Below the pieces are notes generated by a model. The model was not told where the DNA came from. It made no database searches and was given only the letters and a program-made list of their open reading frames with translations. The translations under genes were made by a program, and so were the position numbers. A DNA stretch of 64,000 nt from Candidatus Gastranaerophilales bacterium (lineage in GTDB: Bacteria > Cyanobacteriota > Vampirovibrionia > Gastranaerophilales > Gastranaerophilaceae). The stretch covers positions 62,001 through 126,000 of the forward strand of contig CALUSL010000002.1 of NCBI GenBank assembly GCA_944323425.1. The letters are read 5' to 3'. Shown piece by piece: positions 43,785 to 52,820 of the stretch. Each line of letters opens with the position of its first letter. Position 1 is the stretch's first letter.

Positions 43785-46241
43785 ATGCGAATTTCATTAG
43801 AGTGGCTGAACGAATATATTGATTTGACAGATATTGAACCTGAAAGAATTGCTCATGAACTTACTATGAGTGGATTAGAAGTTGAAGAAATAGAAAAAAC
43901 AGGACCCAAATTTACAAACATAATTACTGCTCAAATAAAGAAAATCGATCAACACCCTAATGCTGACAAACTACATCTTGTAACAGTAGACCTTGGTAAT
44001 ACTGAAAAAACAGTAGTTTGCGGAGCACAAAATATTGAAGAAGGACAGATTATTCCATACGCTTCTGTCGGATCCAAAGTTTTAAACAGAAAAACAGGCG
44101 AACAGTTTGAACTGACACCGGCAAAAATCAGAGGAGTGGAATCACAGGGCATGCTATGTTCTCAAGATGAACTCGGGCTTGACGGTATGCAGGAAGAAGA
44201 CGGTATACTTATATTAAATAGAATATACAAAAATCTGAAACTTGGTGAACCCCTGGAAAAAGTTCTTGATATAAAAGAAGATATTGTGCTTGATGTTGCA
44301 CCGACGGCAAACAGAGGAGACGAAATGTCTATCATCGGTGTTGCCAGAGAACTTTCTGCAATTTTCAACAGAAAGTTAAATTTCTCCCCTCTTCAGGACA
44401 CAGAAAACCGTAAAGCTGCAGATTTTAAAGTTGAAATTATTGATGAAGATACTTGCAAATACTATTCATTAGGTTTGTTGAAAGATGTTGTTATAAAGCC
44501 CTCACCAGATTGGATGCAAAGAAGGCTTGTTGCATGCGGAATCCGTGCTATTAACAATGTTGTGGATATCACAAACTACGTACTTTTAGAATACGGAAAT
44601 CCGCTTCATGCTTTTGATATGGATAAATTAAACGGATATCTCTGTGTCAGAAGGGCAAAAGAGGGAGAAAAGCTGACAACGCTGGATGGAGTTGAAAGAA
44701 ATTTGACAAGAGATTCCGTTCTTATCGCGACTAAAGAACACGGTGTTTGTGCAGCAGGGGTTTTTGGCGGTGCAAACAGTGAAGTAGATGAAAATACAAA
44801 AAATATTGCTCTTGAATCAGCATATTTTACACCGGCAACAAACCGTCGTTCAGCCAGAAGTATAGGATACAGAAGCGAAGCAAGCGCCAGATATGAACGA
44901 GGTGTCGATATTGAATCCACAAAACCTGCATTGCTGAGAGCTATGCAGCTTATGGTAGAATATGCGGATGCAAAGGTCGATGGAATTGTTGAAACAGGGA
45001 AAAACAAACTTGATGACATTGAAATAACATTAAGATATGCCCAAATAAAAAGAATTCTCGGTTCGGAAATTGAAAAAGAAAGATGTATTGAAATTGCAGA
45101 AAAACTCGGTTTCGAGCTTCTTGGAAAAAATGATATAGCCGCAAAATTTAAAGTTCCTTCATTCAGAGCAAATGATGTATACAGAGAAATAGATCTTATT
45201 GAAGAGATTTCAAGAATATACGGTTATGACAAATTCGCACCGACACTTCCCAAAAATACGCAATCTCCTGAAATTACATACGAATCACGTGTTTTAAAAC
45301 AAATACATAACATGTTTCTTGGATGTGGTTTCTATGAAGCAGTCACTTCATCTCTTGTTGGAGATCCGATATACAGAGAATTTTCGATACCATACAATGA
45401 AGAAAAAGCCGTTAAAGTTCAAAATCCTCAGAGCGAAGACCATACAATGCTCAGAGAGACATTAATGGCAAATATTTTAAATACAGTAAAATATAATCTC
45501 TCAAACGGACAAAAAAATGTATGGGTTTATGAAATCGGAAAAACTTATATGATTGAAAAACCTGCGGATGAAAAATTCACAGGTGTTAAGGAATGCAGAA
45601 TGATATCAGGCGCTGTCACAGGCTCATTCGCAAATGACAAATGGACAAAAAGACCAGAACCTGACTTCTTCTTCATCAAGGGACTTATGGAAAATCTTTT
45701 TGAGTTACTGGGAGTACAAAACCGTATCCAATACAGATCATGCTCTGACAAAGATTTTCTTCACCCCGGAAAAAGTGCCAAAATTTTACTTTTAGGAAAA
45801 CAGCCTGAAGAAATAGGATATTTCGGTGAAGTACATCCAATTTTGAAAGACAAACAAAAATTCTTACAGGATGTTTATATTTTTGAAATAAACCTTGAAA
45901 AACTTTTGACAGCTATTCACAATACAACACCACGCTACAAAAAATTATCCCAATTCCCTGAAGTGCAAAGAGACATTGCATTTATTGTACCGGAAAATAT
46001 AAGTAATGAAGAAATTTCTAAAATTATAAAAAAGGCTGTTAAAAATAATCTTTACAACGGTCAGGAACTCTTTGATGTATATCAGGGAGAACACGTAAAA
46101 GAAGGATTTAAAAGCGTTGCATACAGAATCAAAATGCAGGATAAAGAAGCTACATTAACTGATGAAATGGTTGAAGAACAAATGAATTCAGTTCGAGACG
46201 CACTAAAAAAATCCATTTCTGATTTAAGTTTCAGAGAATAA
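43785..46241 (+). CDS. pheT: Phenylalanine-tRNA ligase beta subunit
   Basis: PheT, with PheS, charges tRNA-Phe and edits mischarged tyrosine. The 818 residues contain an EMAP-like tRNA-binding domain (about 40-150, NADKLHLVTVDLG, GVESQGMLCSQDELGL) and the B3/B4 editing region (DVAPTANRGDEMSIIGVARE). The B5 and core class II-like fold follow, with a C-terminal anticodon-binding domain (KKLSQFPEVQRDIAFIV). The PheS subunit is not in the window. AAGGAAGAAG precedes the ATG. Confidence 0.97.
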   Translation: MRISLEWLNEYIDLTDIEPERIAHELTMSGLEVEEIEKTGPKFTNIITAQIKKIDQHPNADKLHLVTVDLGNTEKTVVCGAQNIEEGQIIPYASVGSKVLNRKTGEQFELTPAKIRGVESQGMLCSQDELGLDGMQEEDGILILNRIYKNLKLGEPLEKVLDIKEDIVLDVAPTANRGDEMSIIGVARELSAIFNRKLNFSPLQDTENRKAADFKVEIIDEDTCKYYSLGLLKDVVIKPSPDWMQRRLVACGIRAINNVVDITNYVLLEYGNPLHAFDMDKLNGYLCVRRAKEGEKLTTLDGVERNLTRDSVLIATKEHGVCAAGVFGGANSEVDENTKNIALESAYFTPATNRRSARSIGYRSEASARYERGVDIESTKPALLRAMQLMVEYADAKVDGIVETGKNKLDDIEITLRYAQIKRILGSEIEKERCIEIAEKLGFELLGKNDIAAKFKVPSFRANDVYREIDLIEEISRIYGYDKFAPTLPKNTQSPEITYESRVLKQIHNMFLGCGFYEAVTSSLVGDPIYREFSIPYNEEKAVKVQNPQSEDHTMLRETLMANILNTVKYNLSNGQKNVWVYEIGKTYMIEKPADEKFTGVKECRMISGAVTGSFANDKWTKRPEPDFFFIKGLMENLFELLGVQNRIQYRSCSDKDFLHPGKSAKILLLGKQPEEIGYFGEVHPILKDKQKFLQDVYIFEINLEKLLTAIHNTTPRYKKLSQFPEVQRDIAFIVPENISNEEISKIIKKAVKNNLYNGQELFDVYQGEHVKEGFKSVAYRIKMQDKEATLTDEMVEEQMNSVRDALKKSISDLSFRE

Positions 46242-46294
46242 AGCGCAAATTTATTTATTCAGCGCCGTTAGTACAAAAAACAAAAGGAATTAAT

Positions 46295-47695
46295 ATGTCT
46301 AAAGTTTATAAAATCAGCTTCGGCGCAATAAAAACAAAAAATGTAGAATCAAAAAAATCTACAGAACGAAACGAATTCATAAATACAGTATCAAAACCTG
46401 ATACTTTTGAAAAAACAAATACATCCAGACATACAGGCTTTTTTAAAAGTGCAATAATGGCAGCTGCAATGACGCTGGGAATTGCAGCATCACCATTGAA
46501 TACAAATGCCCAACAATACAAAGTCATAACAACTTCTGACTGGATTGTAGGAAAAACTACAAGCGATAAGAGTGTATACGGTCTTGCTAAAAGATTCAAT
46601 ATGACACCGGAAAAATTTAGTGAAACATTTGATGTACCATTAGACGGCGTAAAACGCGGATATGTATTCAAAGTCCCATCTCATAAAGTTGATAACGGGG
46701 AAACTCTTTCATCAATCGCAAAAATGTATAAAATGGATGTAAAACTCCTCGCACAAATAAATGATATCGACATGGAAAAAGATGCAGCGTTAAAACCCGG
46801 TGAATACATTTTTATACTGCCTAATACAAAGCCACAGAAAAAAACAGCGAAAAAATCCACTGTATCTACTGTATCAGCAGACAATGCTAACAAAATAATT
46901 TACACCTCTACCGGTAAAAAATGGACCGTTCAATCTCTTCACGAACACGTCCAAAATACGGCACTGGAAAATGGCAGACCTGCGAACAGACCACTGCCTG
47001 CTGTAAACAAAAACAGTAGAATATCTGCAGAAGTAAAAATATACCAGCCTGCAGGCAATGGAAAACTAAGTGATAAAACTATAATTATCAATACCGGACA
47101 CGGATATAATGCGAACGGTGAATTTGATGCCGGAAAAAGCAATGCTGTGCTTGCAAAAAATAATTCAGGGAAAATTGTTGAAACCACAAATTTCATAGGA
47201 AACAGAGGAAAGGCTCTTGAAGAGTGGAAAATTAACAGAGAACTCAGTATAGATCTTGCAGAAGAACTCGTTAAACAGGGTGCAAAAGTCGTATTTATCA
47301 GCGGCGGAGAAAATCTTGCGGAAAAAGAAATAAGAAACACAAAAGCAGATATGCTCATAAGTCTGCACAGCAATTCCGATGAAAACGATAAAGGAATCCA
47401 AATTCTATATAATATTAGAGGAAGCCTTGATAAAAAGGACAAGCAGCTTGCTGATGTTCTACAAAGCAATTTTGAATCAAACTCAAGACTCAGAGGCATA
47501 AATGAGCAAAAGGGTCGTTCACTCGACGCCCTCAGCGCTTCAAAATTAAAAACACTTGCAATACCTGCTGTGATGATAGAAACCGGAAATCTTCAGAATG
47601 AAGATGATATTCACAGACTCAATGCCGGGTACTTTAAAAAAGCACTTGTTCAGCAAATTGGAAAAGGAATTGTAGAATATTTTGAAAAATATTAG
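46295..47695 (+). CDS. N-acetylmuramoyl-L-alanine amidase with LysM domain(s)
   Basis: This Amidase_3-type zinc enzyme cleaves peptidoglycan stem peptides. It starts MSKVYKISFGAIKTKN, then a hydrophobic signal-like segment (about 52-73) after an unusually long 50-residue lead. One clear LysM (about 130-176, VDNGETLSSIAKMYKMD) and a looser LysM-like stretch (about 80-127) precede the catalytic domain. The catalytic domain has INTGHGYNANGE (His269), a Glu near 310 in EEWKINREL, LISLHSNS (His358) and MIETGNLQNEDD (Glu429). It probably acts in the cell wall at division. Confidence 0.85.
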   Translation: MSKVYKISFGAIKTKNVESKKSTERNEFINTVSKPDTFEKTNTSRHTGFFKSAIMAAAMTLGIAASPLNTNAQQYKVITTSDWIVGKTTSDKSVYGLAKRFNMTPEKFSETFDVPLDGVKRGYVFKVPSHKVDNGETLSSIAKMYKMDVKLLAQINDIDMEKDAALKPGEYIFILPNTKPQKKTAKKSTVSTVSADNANKIIYTSTGKKWTVQSLHEHVQNTALENGRPANRPLPAVNKNSRISAEVKIYQPAGNGKLSDKTIIINTGHGYNANGEFDAGKSNAVLAKNNSGKIVETTNFIGNRGKALEEWKINRELSIDLAEELVKQGAKVVFISGGENLAEKEIRNTKADMLISLHSNSDENDKGIQILYNIRGSLDKKDKQLADVLQSNFESNSRLRGINEQKGRSLDALSASKLKTLAIPAVMIETGNLQNEDDIHRLNAGYFKKALVQQIGKGIVEYFEKY

Positions 47696-47739
47696 TTATA
47701 GCACTTTCTTTTGATAAACAATAAAGCTATAATATTTTT

Positions 47740-48972
47740 ATGGATATAGATATAGAGGTCAAAAATTTAACATCAAAAGATGAAAAAGCTGCTCTAAAAT
47801 CAGCACAATTTCTGCTGAATAGCGGTAATATCGAAATGTTTAATGCGCTGTTAAAAAAAAGCGAATTTTTGTTTGATTTTGTAAAACAAAATGTCAATAA
47901 ACGACTGACAAAAGCTCTAACAGAAACAAATTACAAAAATTTGTTTAAATTTTTGGACAACTATAGTCCGGATTACGAAGACTTCATTGCTTCTTCATTT
48001 GCAAAATATGCAAATGAAGATTTGACTGATGAAATACTCGAACTGTTGCAAAATGGTACCGAAAACCAAAAAACCTATGCAGCAAAATACTTTTCATATA
48101 TACCTGATACAATAGCAGCTGACAATCTTTTAGAATATGCTTTTTCGGATAACGAACCTCTCGCATTCAATTCTGCACAAGCACTGGGTAAAATGGAAAA
48201 TAAAGAATCCTATGAAAAAGCACTATCTATGCTAAAAGATGATGATGATTTCAAAAAACTTGATGCAGTAAAATTTTTAGTTGCATACGGAAACAGGGAT
48301 GCTGTATTGCCGATTCTTGAATCACTAAGTACAAGTTCCATGCCTGAAAATATAGCAGGCGAACTTCCTTTTCTTGAACCGCTTCCGGAAATTATGAAAA
48401 CAAAGCCGAAAGGAATTGTCCTGCCCTGTATTCACAATATATTATCAGGATTAACAGAAATTCTCCCGCTTTCACAGGTTTTTGATTTTGAACTCTATGA
48501 TGTACTTGCCTTTTTAATTGAAAAAAATAAAACTGAAAAGGATAGCCATATTGCCGTGATATTACTCAAAGCTCTTGCGCAATTTTCAACAATTTGTGAA
48601 ATTGAAAGCTATACATTTGACGAGGACAAAAATACAAAACAAGAATTGAACGCAATATATGAATTGTTAAAAAATCAGCCTGAATCTTTCTGGAATGAAC
48701 AAAAAAATCTGATTTTAAAAGAACTTGAACTGGAAAAATCCCGTATACTACCGGCTTTACAAATAATATCAGAATTAAAATTAACAGAAGCTTGTAAAAA
48801 TTTGAAAAACTTGCTAAACAGCAATGATGAAATAATTCTATGCGAGACTATTTCAGCAATAAAATCTATCGGCAAGCTAGATGAAAATGAAATCTCAAAA
48901 GATGAAGTACTTAATAAAATCCATAGTGAAAATATAAAAGCCATTATTTTAAACATGTTTGTATTAACATGA
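47740..48972 (+). CDS. HEAT-repeat-like alpha-solenoid protein, unknown function
   Basis: The 410-residue soluble protein is almost wholly helical, with two-helix units such as LAFNSAQALGKMENKESYEKAL, LDAVKFLVAYGNRDAVLPIL and ILCETISAIKSIGKLDENE. These resemble HEAT/PBS-lyase repeats, which mediate protein contacts. No catalytic motif is seen. It is next to tatD, with 4 bp between stop and ATG, and both may be in one unit with tlyA. No specific partner can be named. Confidence 0.65.
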   Translation: MDIDIEVKNLTSKDEKAALKSAQFLLNSGNIEMFNALLKKSEFLFDFVKQNVNKRLTKALTETNYKNLFKFLDNYSPDYEDFIASSFAKYANEDLTDEILELLQNGTENQKTYAAKYFSYIPDTIAADNLLEYAFSDNEPLAFNSAQALGKMENKESYEKALSMLKDDDDFKKLDAVKFLVAYGNRDAVLPILESLSTSSMPENIAGELPFLEPLPEIMKTKPKGIVLPCIHNILSGLTEILPLSQVFDFELYDVLAFLIEKNKTEKDSHIAVILLKALAQFSTICEIESYTFDEDKNTKQELNAIYELLKNQPESFWNEQKNLILKELELEKSRILPALQIISELKLTEACKNLKNLLNSNDEIILCETISAIKSIGKLDENEISKDEVLNKIHSENIKAIILNMFVLT

Positions 48973-48976
48973 TTTT

Positions 48977-49744
48977 ATGCTGATAGACACTCATGCACAT
49001 ATAGATATGGATGATTATTCTGCTGATTTTCAAGAAATGCTGAAAAGAGCGGAAGAAAACGGTGTGAAAAAAATTATAATTCCCGGTGTCGAGCCATCGA
49101 CTTTCGAACGAATATTCAATCTCACTGAAAAATACGAAAATATATACGGCTGTGTAGGAATACATCCGGAAGAACTCGATTCATACAACGAAGACGCCGA
49201 AGAAAAAATAAAATATTATTTACAAAAACATAAAATTGTTGCTCTTGGTGAAGTGGGTCTTGATTACTACTGGGACAAAAGCAGAATTGAATTACAAAAA
49301 GAAATCTTTGAAAAACAAATCTATATGGCAAAAGAAGCGGGAAAACCTATAGTCGTTCATGACAGGGAGGCACATCAGGATACATTTGAAATCCTGAAAA
49401 AAACAGGTGCAAAGGAAACAGGCGTAGTTATGCACTGCTTTTCAGGCAGCCCCGAATTTGCGCTGCAATGTGTAAAAGAAGGCTTTTTCATTGCTCTTGG
49501 CGGTGTTGTTACTTTTAAAAATGCAAAAAAAATGAAAGAAGTGGCTCAGGTTGTACCGCTTGAATCCCTTCTTGTCGAAACTGATTCACCATATCTTACT
49601 CCGGTACCATTCAGAGGCAAAAGAAACGAACCATCATACGTTAAATACTCTGCAGAAGAAATTGCAAAACTCAGAGAAACTACCTTTAATGAAATTTCTG
49701 ATGCCACAACAAAAAATGCACTGAAAGTTTTTCACATAGAATGA
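48977..49744 (+). CDS. tatD: TatD family metal-dependent DNase
   Basis: DTHAHIDMDDY (HxH), GVGIHPEE-like GCVGIHPEE, GEVGLDYY, VVHDREAHQD, MHCFSGSPEF and LVETDSPYLTPVPFRGKRN make the full TatD metal-binding set. The 255-residue length is typical. It acts on 3' ends in DNA repair and quality control. The tlyA-like ATG overlaps its stop by 4 bp. Confidence 0.93.
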   Translation: MLIDTHAHIDMDDYSADFQEMLKRAEENGVKKIIIPGVEPSTFERIFNLTEKYENIYGCVGIHPEELDSYNEDAEEKIKYYLQKHKIVALGEVGLDYYWDKSRIELQKEIFEKQIYMAKEAGKPIVVHDREAHQDTFEILKKTGAKETGVVMHCFSGSPEFALQCVKEGFFIALGGVVTFKNAKKMKEVAQVVPLESLLVETDSPYLTPVPFRGKRNEPSYVKYSAEEIAKLRETTFNEISDATTKNALKVFHIE

Positions 49745-50613
49745 AAATAAATGCAATAAGTTTTAGCGGATTTAAATATCGAAAGAAAAAGAATAAAATG
49801 CCCAAAAAAGAAAGACTGGACAAAATACTTGTAGATAAAGGATACTTTGACACAAAAAGCAAAGCGCAGGGCGCTATTATGGCTGGCGATGTCAAAGTAA
49901 ATGACGAAGTCATCACAAAATCAGGACATCTTTTTGAACTAAAAGATAATACTAAAATAGAAGTAAAAACATTCCCCTATGTTTCAAGGGGCGGACTTAA
50001 AATAGAAAAAGCAATAAAAGAATTCGATATAAATCTAAATGACAGAATTTGTCTTGACGCAGGCGCTTCGACCGGAGGTTTTACGGACTGCATGCTTCAA
50101 AATGGAGCAAAAAAGGTATATGCCGTAGATGTTGGATACGGACAGATTGCGTGGAAAATAAGAAGTGACAAACGTGTCAAAACAGTTGAGCGCACAAATA
50201 TAAAAAACTGTACACGGGCTGACATATACGGAAAAAATGATGAATTGCCAGATTTTTGTGCAATGGATTTGTCTTTTATCTCAATAACAAAAGTACTTGA
50301 GAATATAAAAAGATTGATGAAGCCTGAAAATATTGAAATTGCAGCACTTATAAAACCCCAGTTTGAGGCAGGTAAAGAACTTGTCGGCAAAAATGGAGTT
50401 GTCAGAGAAAAAAGCACTCATGAACTGGTTATAAAAAATGTAATTGAATTTTCCCAAACTATCGGTTTATACCCCCAAAAACTGACATATTCACCTATCA
50501 AAGGACCCGCGGGAAATATAGAATATCTGATATTGCTTTCAGACAGGTCATCTGATTTTGATATGGAAGAAATAGAGTCAGTCGTAAACGCAGCAAACTC
50601 TCAGATGGAATAA
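49741..50613 (+). CDS. tlyA: TlyA family RNA methyltransferase
   Basis: TlyA-type enzymes 2'-O-methylate rRNA. An S4 RNA-binding domain (about 23-80, LDKILVDKGYFDTKSKAQGAI) precedes a Rossmann methyltransferase (LDAGASTGGFTDCML, MDLSFISITKVL, IKPQFEAGKE). The 290-residue frame includes a 19-residue lead MKINAISFSGFKYRKKKNK before the usual TlyA start MPKKERLDK. The ATG at 49741 overlaps tatD by 4 bp, but neither ATG has a strong ribosome-binding site, so the true start could be 49798. The lead carries an FSG tag like that in the amidase. Confidence 0.88.
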   Translation: MKINAISFSGFKYRKKKNKMPKKERLDKILVDKGYFDTKSKAQGAIMAGDVKVNDEVITKSGHLFELKDNTKIEVKTFPYVSRGGLKIEKAIKEFDINLNDRICLDAGASTGGFTDCMLQNGAKKVYAVDVGYGQIAWKIRSDKRVKTVERTNIKNCTRADIYGKNDELPDFCAMDLSFISITKVLENIKRLMKPENIEIAALIKPQFEAGKELVGKNGVVREKSTHELVIKNVIEFSQTIGLYPQKLTYSPIKGPAGNIEYLILLSDRSSDFDMEEIESVVNAANSQME

Positions 50614-50616
50614 AAA

Positions 50617-50645
50617 AGGGAAAGAATATATTTCATTTCCCTAAA
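50617..50645 (+). terminator. Weak stem-loop after tlyA
   Basis: AGGGAAA and TTTCCCT pair over a 12-nt AT-rich loop. There is almost no T-run (TAAAAG), so function as a terminator is uncertain. Confidence 0.4.
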
Positions 50646-50690
50646 AGATTACTTTCTTAAAAAGTATACGTCGCTATGAAGAATTTTATA

Positions 50691-50710
50691 TATGCATAAA
50701 TATATGCATA
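50691..50710 (+). promoter_or_regulatory. Twin TATGCATA palindromes, possible operator
   Basis: Two perfect 8-bp palindromes, 50691-50698 and 50703-50710, have centres 12 bp apart. They lie 58-77 bp before the ATG of the ribbon-helix-helix-like microprotein. Repressors of that class often bind repeated short palindromes, so self-regulation is possible. Confidence 0.35.
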
Positions 50711-50767
50711 TATATTATCATAAATAGTGGGAATGTTAAACCATACAATTATGTATATTATCATTAT

Positions 50768-50944
50768 ATGGATATTGATTTAATGCATAAATTAACTAAA
50801 AATAAAGACAAACGAGTCACAATGATGTTTAATAATGATCTATGGGAAATGTTTAAAAACGCTTGTGAACAAGAAAACTCAAAACCGACACCGGAATTTG
50901 AAAAATTTATGCTAAAATTTCTTGCAAATAAAGGTTTGTTATAA
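50768..50944 (+). CDS. Ribbon-helix-helix-like microprotein
   Basis: This 58-residue frame is shorter than usual cut-offs. After a basic lead it has KRVTMMFNNDLWEMFKNACE and TPEFEKFMLKFLANKG: a short strand followed by two helices, like CopG/ParD/Arc proteins. No ribosome-binding site is clear before the ATG at 50768; an internal ATG at 50783 is another choice. No toxin gene follows: the next feature is tRNA-Glu. It may be an orphan regulator. Confidence 0.45.
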   Translation: MDIDLMHKLTKNKDKRVTMMFNNDLWEMFKNACEQENSKPTPEFEKFMLKFLANKGLL

Positions 50945-51006
50945 AAATTCTTGTACTATTTATTTGTTTTAGTGGTATAGTGAGATTGTAAAAATTCTAT
51001 TCCTAA

Positions 51007-51078
51007 AGCGGCATCGTCTAGGGGTTAGGATAGCAGATTCTCATTCTGTTGACACGGGTTCGAATCCCGTTGCCGCCG
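51007..51078 (+). tRNA. tRNA-Glu (CTC)
   Basis: The D-arm GTCTAGGGGTTAGGAT is typical of tRNA-Glu. The anticodon arm GCAGA-TTCTCAT-TCTGT gives anticodon CTC, and the T-arm is ACGGG-TTCGAAT-CCCGT. The acceptor stem pairs as GCGGCA/TGCCGC at positions 2-7, but A1 faces C72. The discriminator is G and no CCA is encoded. A likely -10 (TATAGT, 50976-50981) is upstream. Confidence 0.85.
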
Positions 51079-51267
51079 TATTATTACAAAGGAATATTGA
51101 TATATTTTGGGATTCTCGCAGCGGTCTCTGCACATTTTAATGAGCAATGAATTTTTGAAAATTTGAACTATTAAGAATATGCCATCCATGCCTGTCATTA
51201 TCATTCATTGTTTAGTGCTTTAGAATGACATTGTATAGATTCTGTTTATACAGACGTTTTTCACCGG

Positions 51268-52302
51268 CTAATCAGTTAGGTTAATAATATTATGCCAATT
51301 AGATTTAGTTGTATATGCATCTTTTTCTAAAATACCATTTTTGTACTTTTCCATGTCAATTGAGCCAGGCACGTACGTTCTTTCACCTTCTATAAAATTT
51401 AACCCCTGCCGGTATTTTAATGACCCTTTTCTAAAAGGTTTTAATTTTCCAAAAATCTGCTCTAAATGAATTTTTGCATTATCTTTATCAAAAATTTGTT
51501 CTTTTCCGTTTAAAACCATTTTGTAATCTATTTTTTCCCTCAACCCTAATTCTCTAAGCATTTTTTGGAAATCTTCCAGTGACTTACCAGTGCTTTCTGC
51601 CATTTTTATCTGCGCCTCCTCAGATTGCCCCAATAAATCTCCGACAATCCTTCTCGGATAATTTTCAGATATTGCATCTAATAGTCCGTCAACAGAAGTT
51701 CTATAAGCCATTTCCGTCTGTCTTGTATGTCTAAATTCATGCATTAAGTACTCGATGATATCGGTTTTTTCTTGTCCGTTAAATTTTTTTGAAAGATTCA
51801 AGCATAAAGTAATAACACCTTTTGTAAGATCCCAGCTTGCATCAAACATTTTGGGTTTATCAAATATCAGGGGGATGTTAAGATCTTTATAACCAAAATC
51901 ATTCTTTATTTGTTCAAATGCTTTTTGACAAAATTCTTTTGAATCTTTTATATAGCTCAACTGCTGATATGCGTTCATTTTTTCTACTGCTTTTTCCGGA
52001 GAAACCTTTTTGCCAAATATAGAAGAAAAATAACCTGCAATCATTTTTATAAAAGGCATATTGGGTTTTTGTTTTCCAAAAATACTATCTTCAAAAGCAA
52101 GGCTCGATTCATCAAACGAAAAATTTGCTTTTGCTAATATTTTTTTGTCTCGAGACGATATACTTACAACATCATTTTTCAGAGCTGTCTGTCCGGTTCT
52201 TATGCTGTATTTAGTCTTAATCTTTTCCAGCAAGTTTGTTTTCTTAAACTGTTTTGAAATATAACTATTTCTATGTAATAAACGGGTATTTTTTATAGAC
52301 AT
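51268..52302 (-). CDS. Putative zinc metallopeptidase-like protein (HEFRH motif)
   Basis: From the ATG at 52302 (GGAAA upstream) the protein has 344 residues. IEYLMHEFRHTRQTEMAY places His188-Glu189 and His192 as an HExxH zinc-protease motif, preceded by a predicted beta stretch (KGVITLCLNLSKKFNGQ). A third ligand is not obvious; a Glu/Asp further on is needed. No signal peptide is seen. The N-terminus is basic (MSIKNTRLLHRNSYISK). It follows a small gene by 16 bp. I do not recognise the family; activity is inferred from the motif only. Confidence 0.6.
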   Translation of the reverse strand: MSIKNTRLLHRNSYISKQFKKTNLLEKIKTKYSIRTGQTALKNDVVSISSRDKKILAKANFSFDESSLAFEDSIFGKQKPNMPFIKMIAGYFSSIFGKKVSPEKAVEKMNAYQQLSYIKDSKEFCQKAFEQIKNDFGYKDLNIPLIFDKPKMFDASWDLTKGVITLCLNLSKKFNGQEKTDIIEYLMHEFRHTRQTEMAYRTSVDGLLDAISENYPRRIVGDLLGQSEEAQIKMAESTGKSLEDFQKMLRELGLREKIDYKMVLNGKEQIFDKDNAKIHLEQIFGKLKPFRKGSLKYRQGLNFIEGERTYVPGSIDMEKYKNGILEKDAYTTKSNWHNIINLTD

Positions 52303-52318
52303 AAATCGATTTCCAATA

Positions 52319-52729
52319 TTATTTTTCAATAACGGTCTTTTTAAAAATATTATTATGCGGCACATCATTGCCCATACGTATAAGTTTTTCCAGAGCAAAC
52401 TTTATTGGATTTTTAATTTTTGAGGATTCAGTTAAAAAAGTGACAACTTTTTCCTGTCTCAAATCTTGCATAGTTTTGGGAACGATAACATCTGATTTTG
52501 GAACAAAACGCGTGAAACTAATAAAAGGGAACCCTTTGGAGGTAACACCCGTATCAACAAGAAGTCTTGTTCTCAAGTACGATGATTCAATATTTTTCCT
52601 TGCCTGATTTAGTTTTTCGAATTTTCCATGCTGAATCGCATAATCAGCTATCTGTTTCATTGATTCACTATTTAAAAATCTTGCTTTGAAAGCGGGTCTG
52701 CGCGCAGTACTGTAATTGTTCTTTATCAT
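52319..52729 (-). CDS. Small protein upstream of the metallopeptidase-like gene, unknown function
   Basis: The ATG at 52729 has GGAG 5 nt upstream and gives 136 residues; the frame is open back to 52783. It starts MIKNNYSTARRPAFKARF, with the F-x-A tag, then helical segments, a strand-rich KGFPFISFTRFVPKSDVIVPK, and a basic helical end. No catalytic motif is seen. It is the first gene of a two-gene unit and lies between that gene and the valS terminator. Its role is unknown. Confidence 0.55.
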   Translation of the reverse strand: MIKNNYSTARRPAFKARFLNSESMKQIADYAIQHGKFEKLNQARKNIESSYLRTRLLVDTGVTSKGFPFISFTRFVPKSDVIVPKTMQDLRQEKVVTFLTESSKIKNPIKFALEKLIRMGNDVPHNNIFKKTVIEK

Positions 52730-52781
52730 CTTTTCTCCTTTGAATATACTGCAACAAAACATGTGAATAAAAATTATTGCC

Positions 52782-52812
52782 AATAAAAAACGGGCTTTTT
52801 AAAATCAGCCCG
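52782..52812 (-). terminator. Rho-independent terminator of valS
   Basis: On the minus strand CGGGCT and AGCCCG pair over a 10-nt AT loop, followed by TTTTTTATT. The stop of valS is 8 bp upstream of the stem. Confidence 0.85.
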
Positions 52813-52820
52813 CCTTTTTA

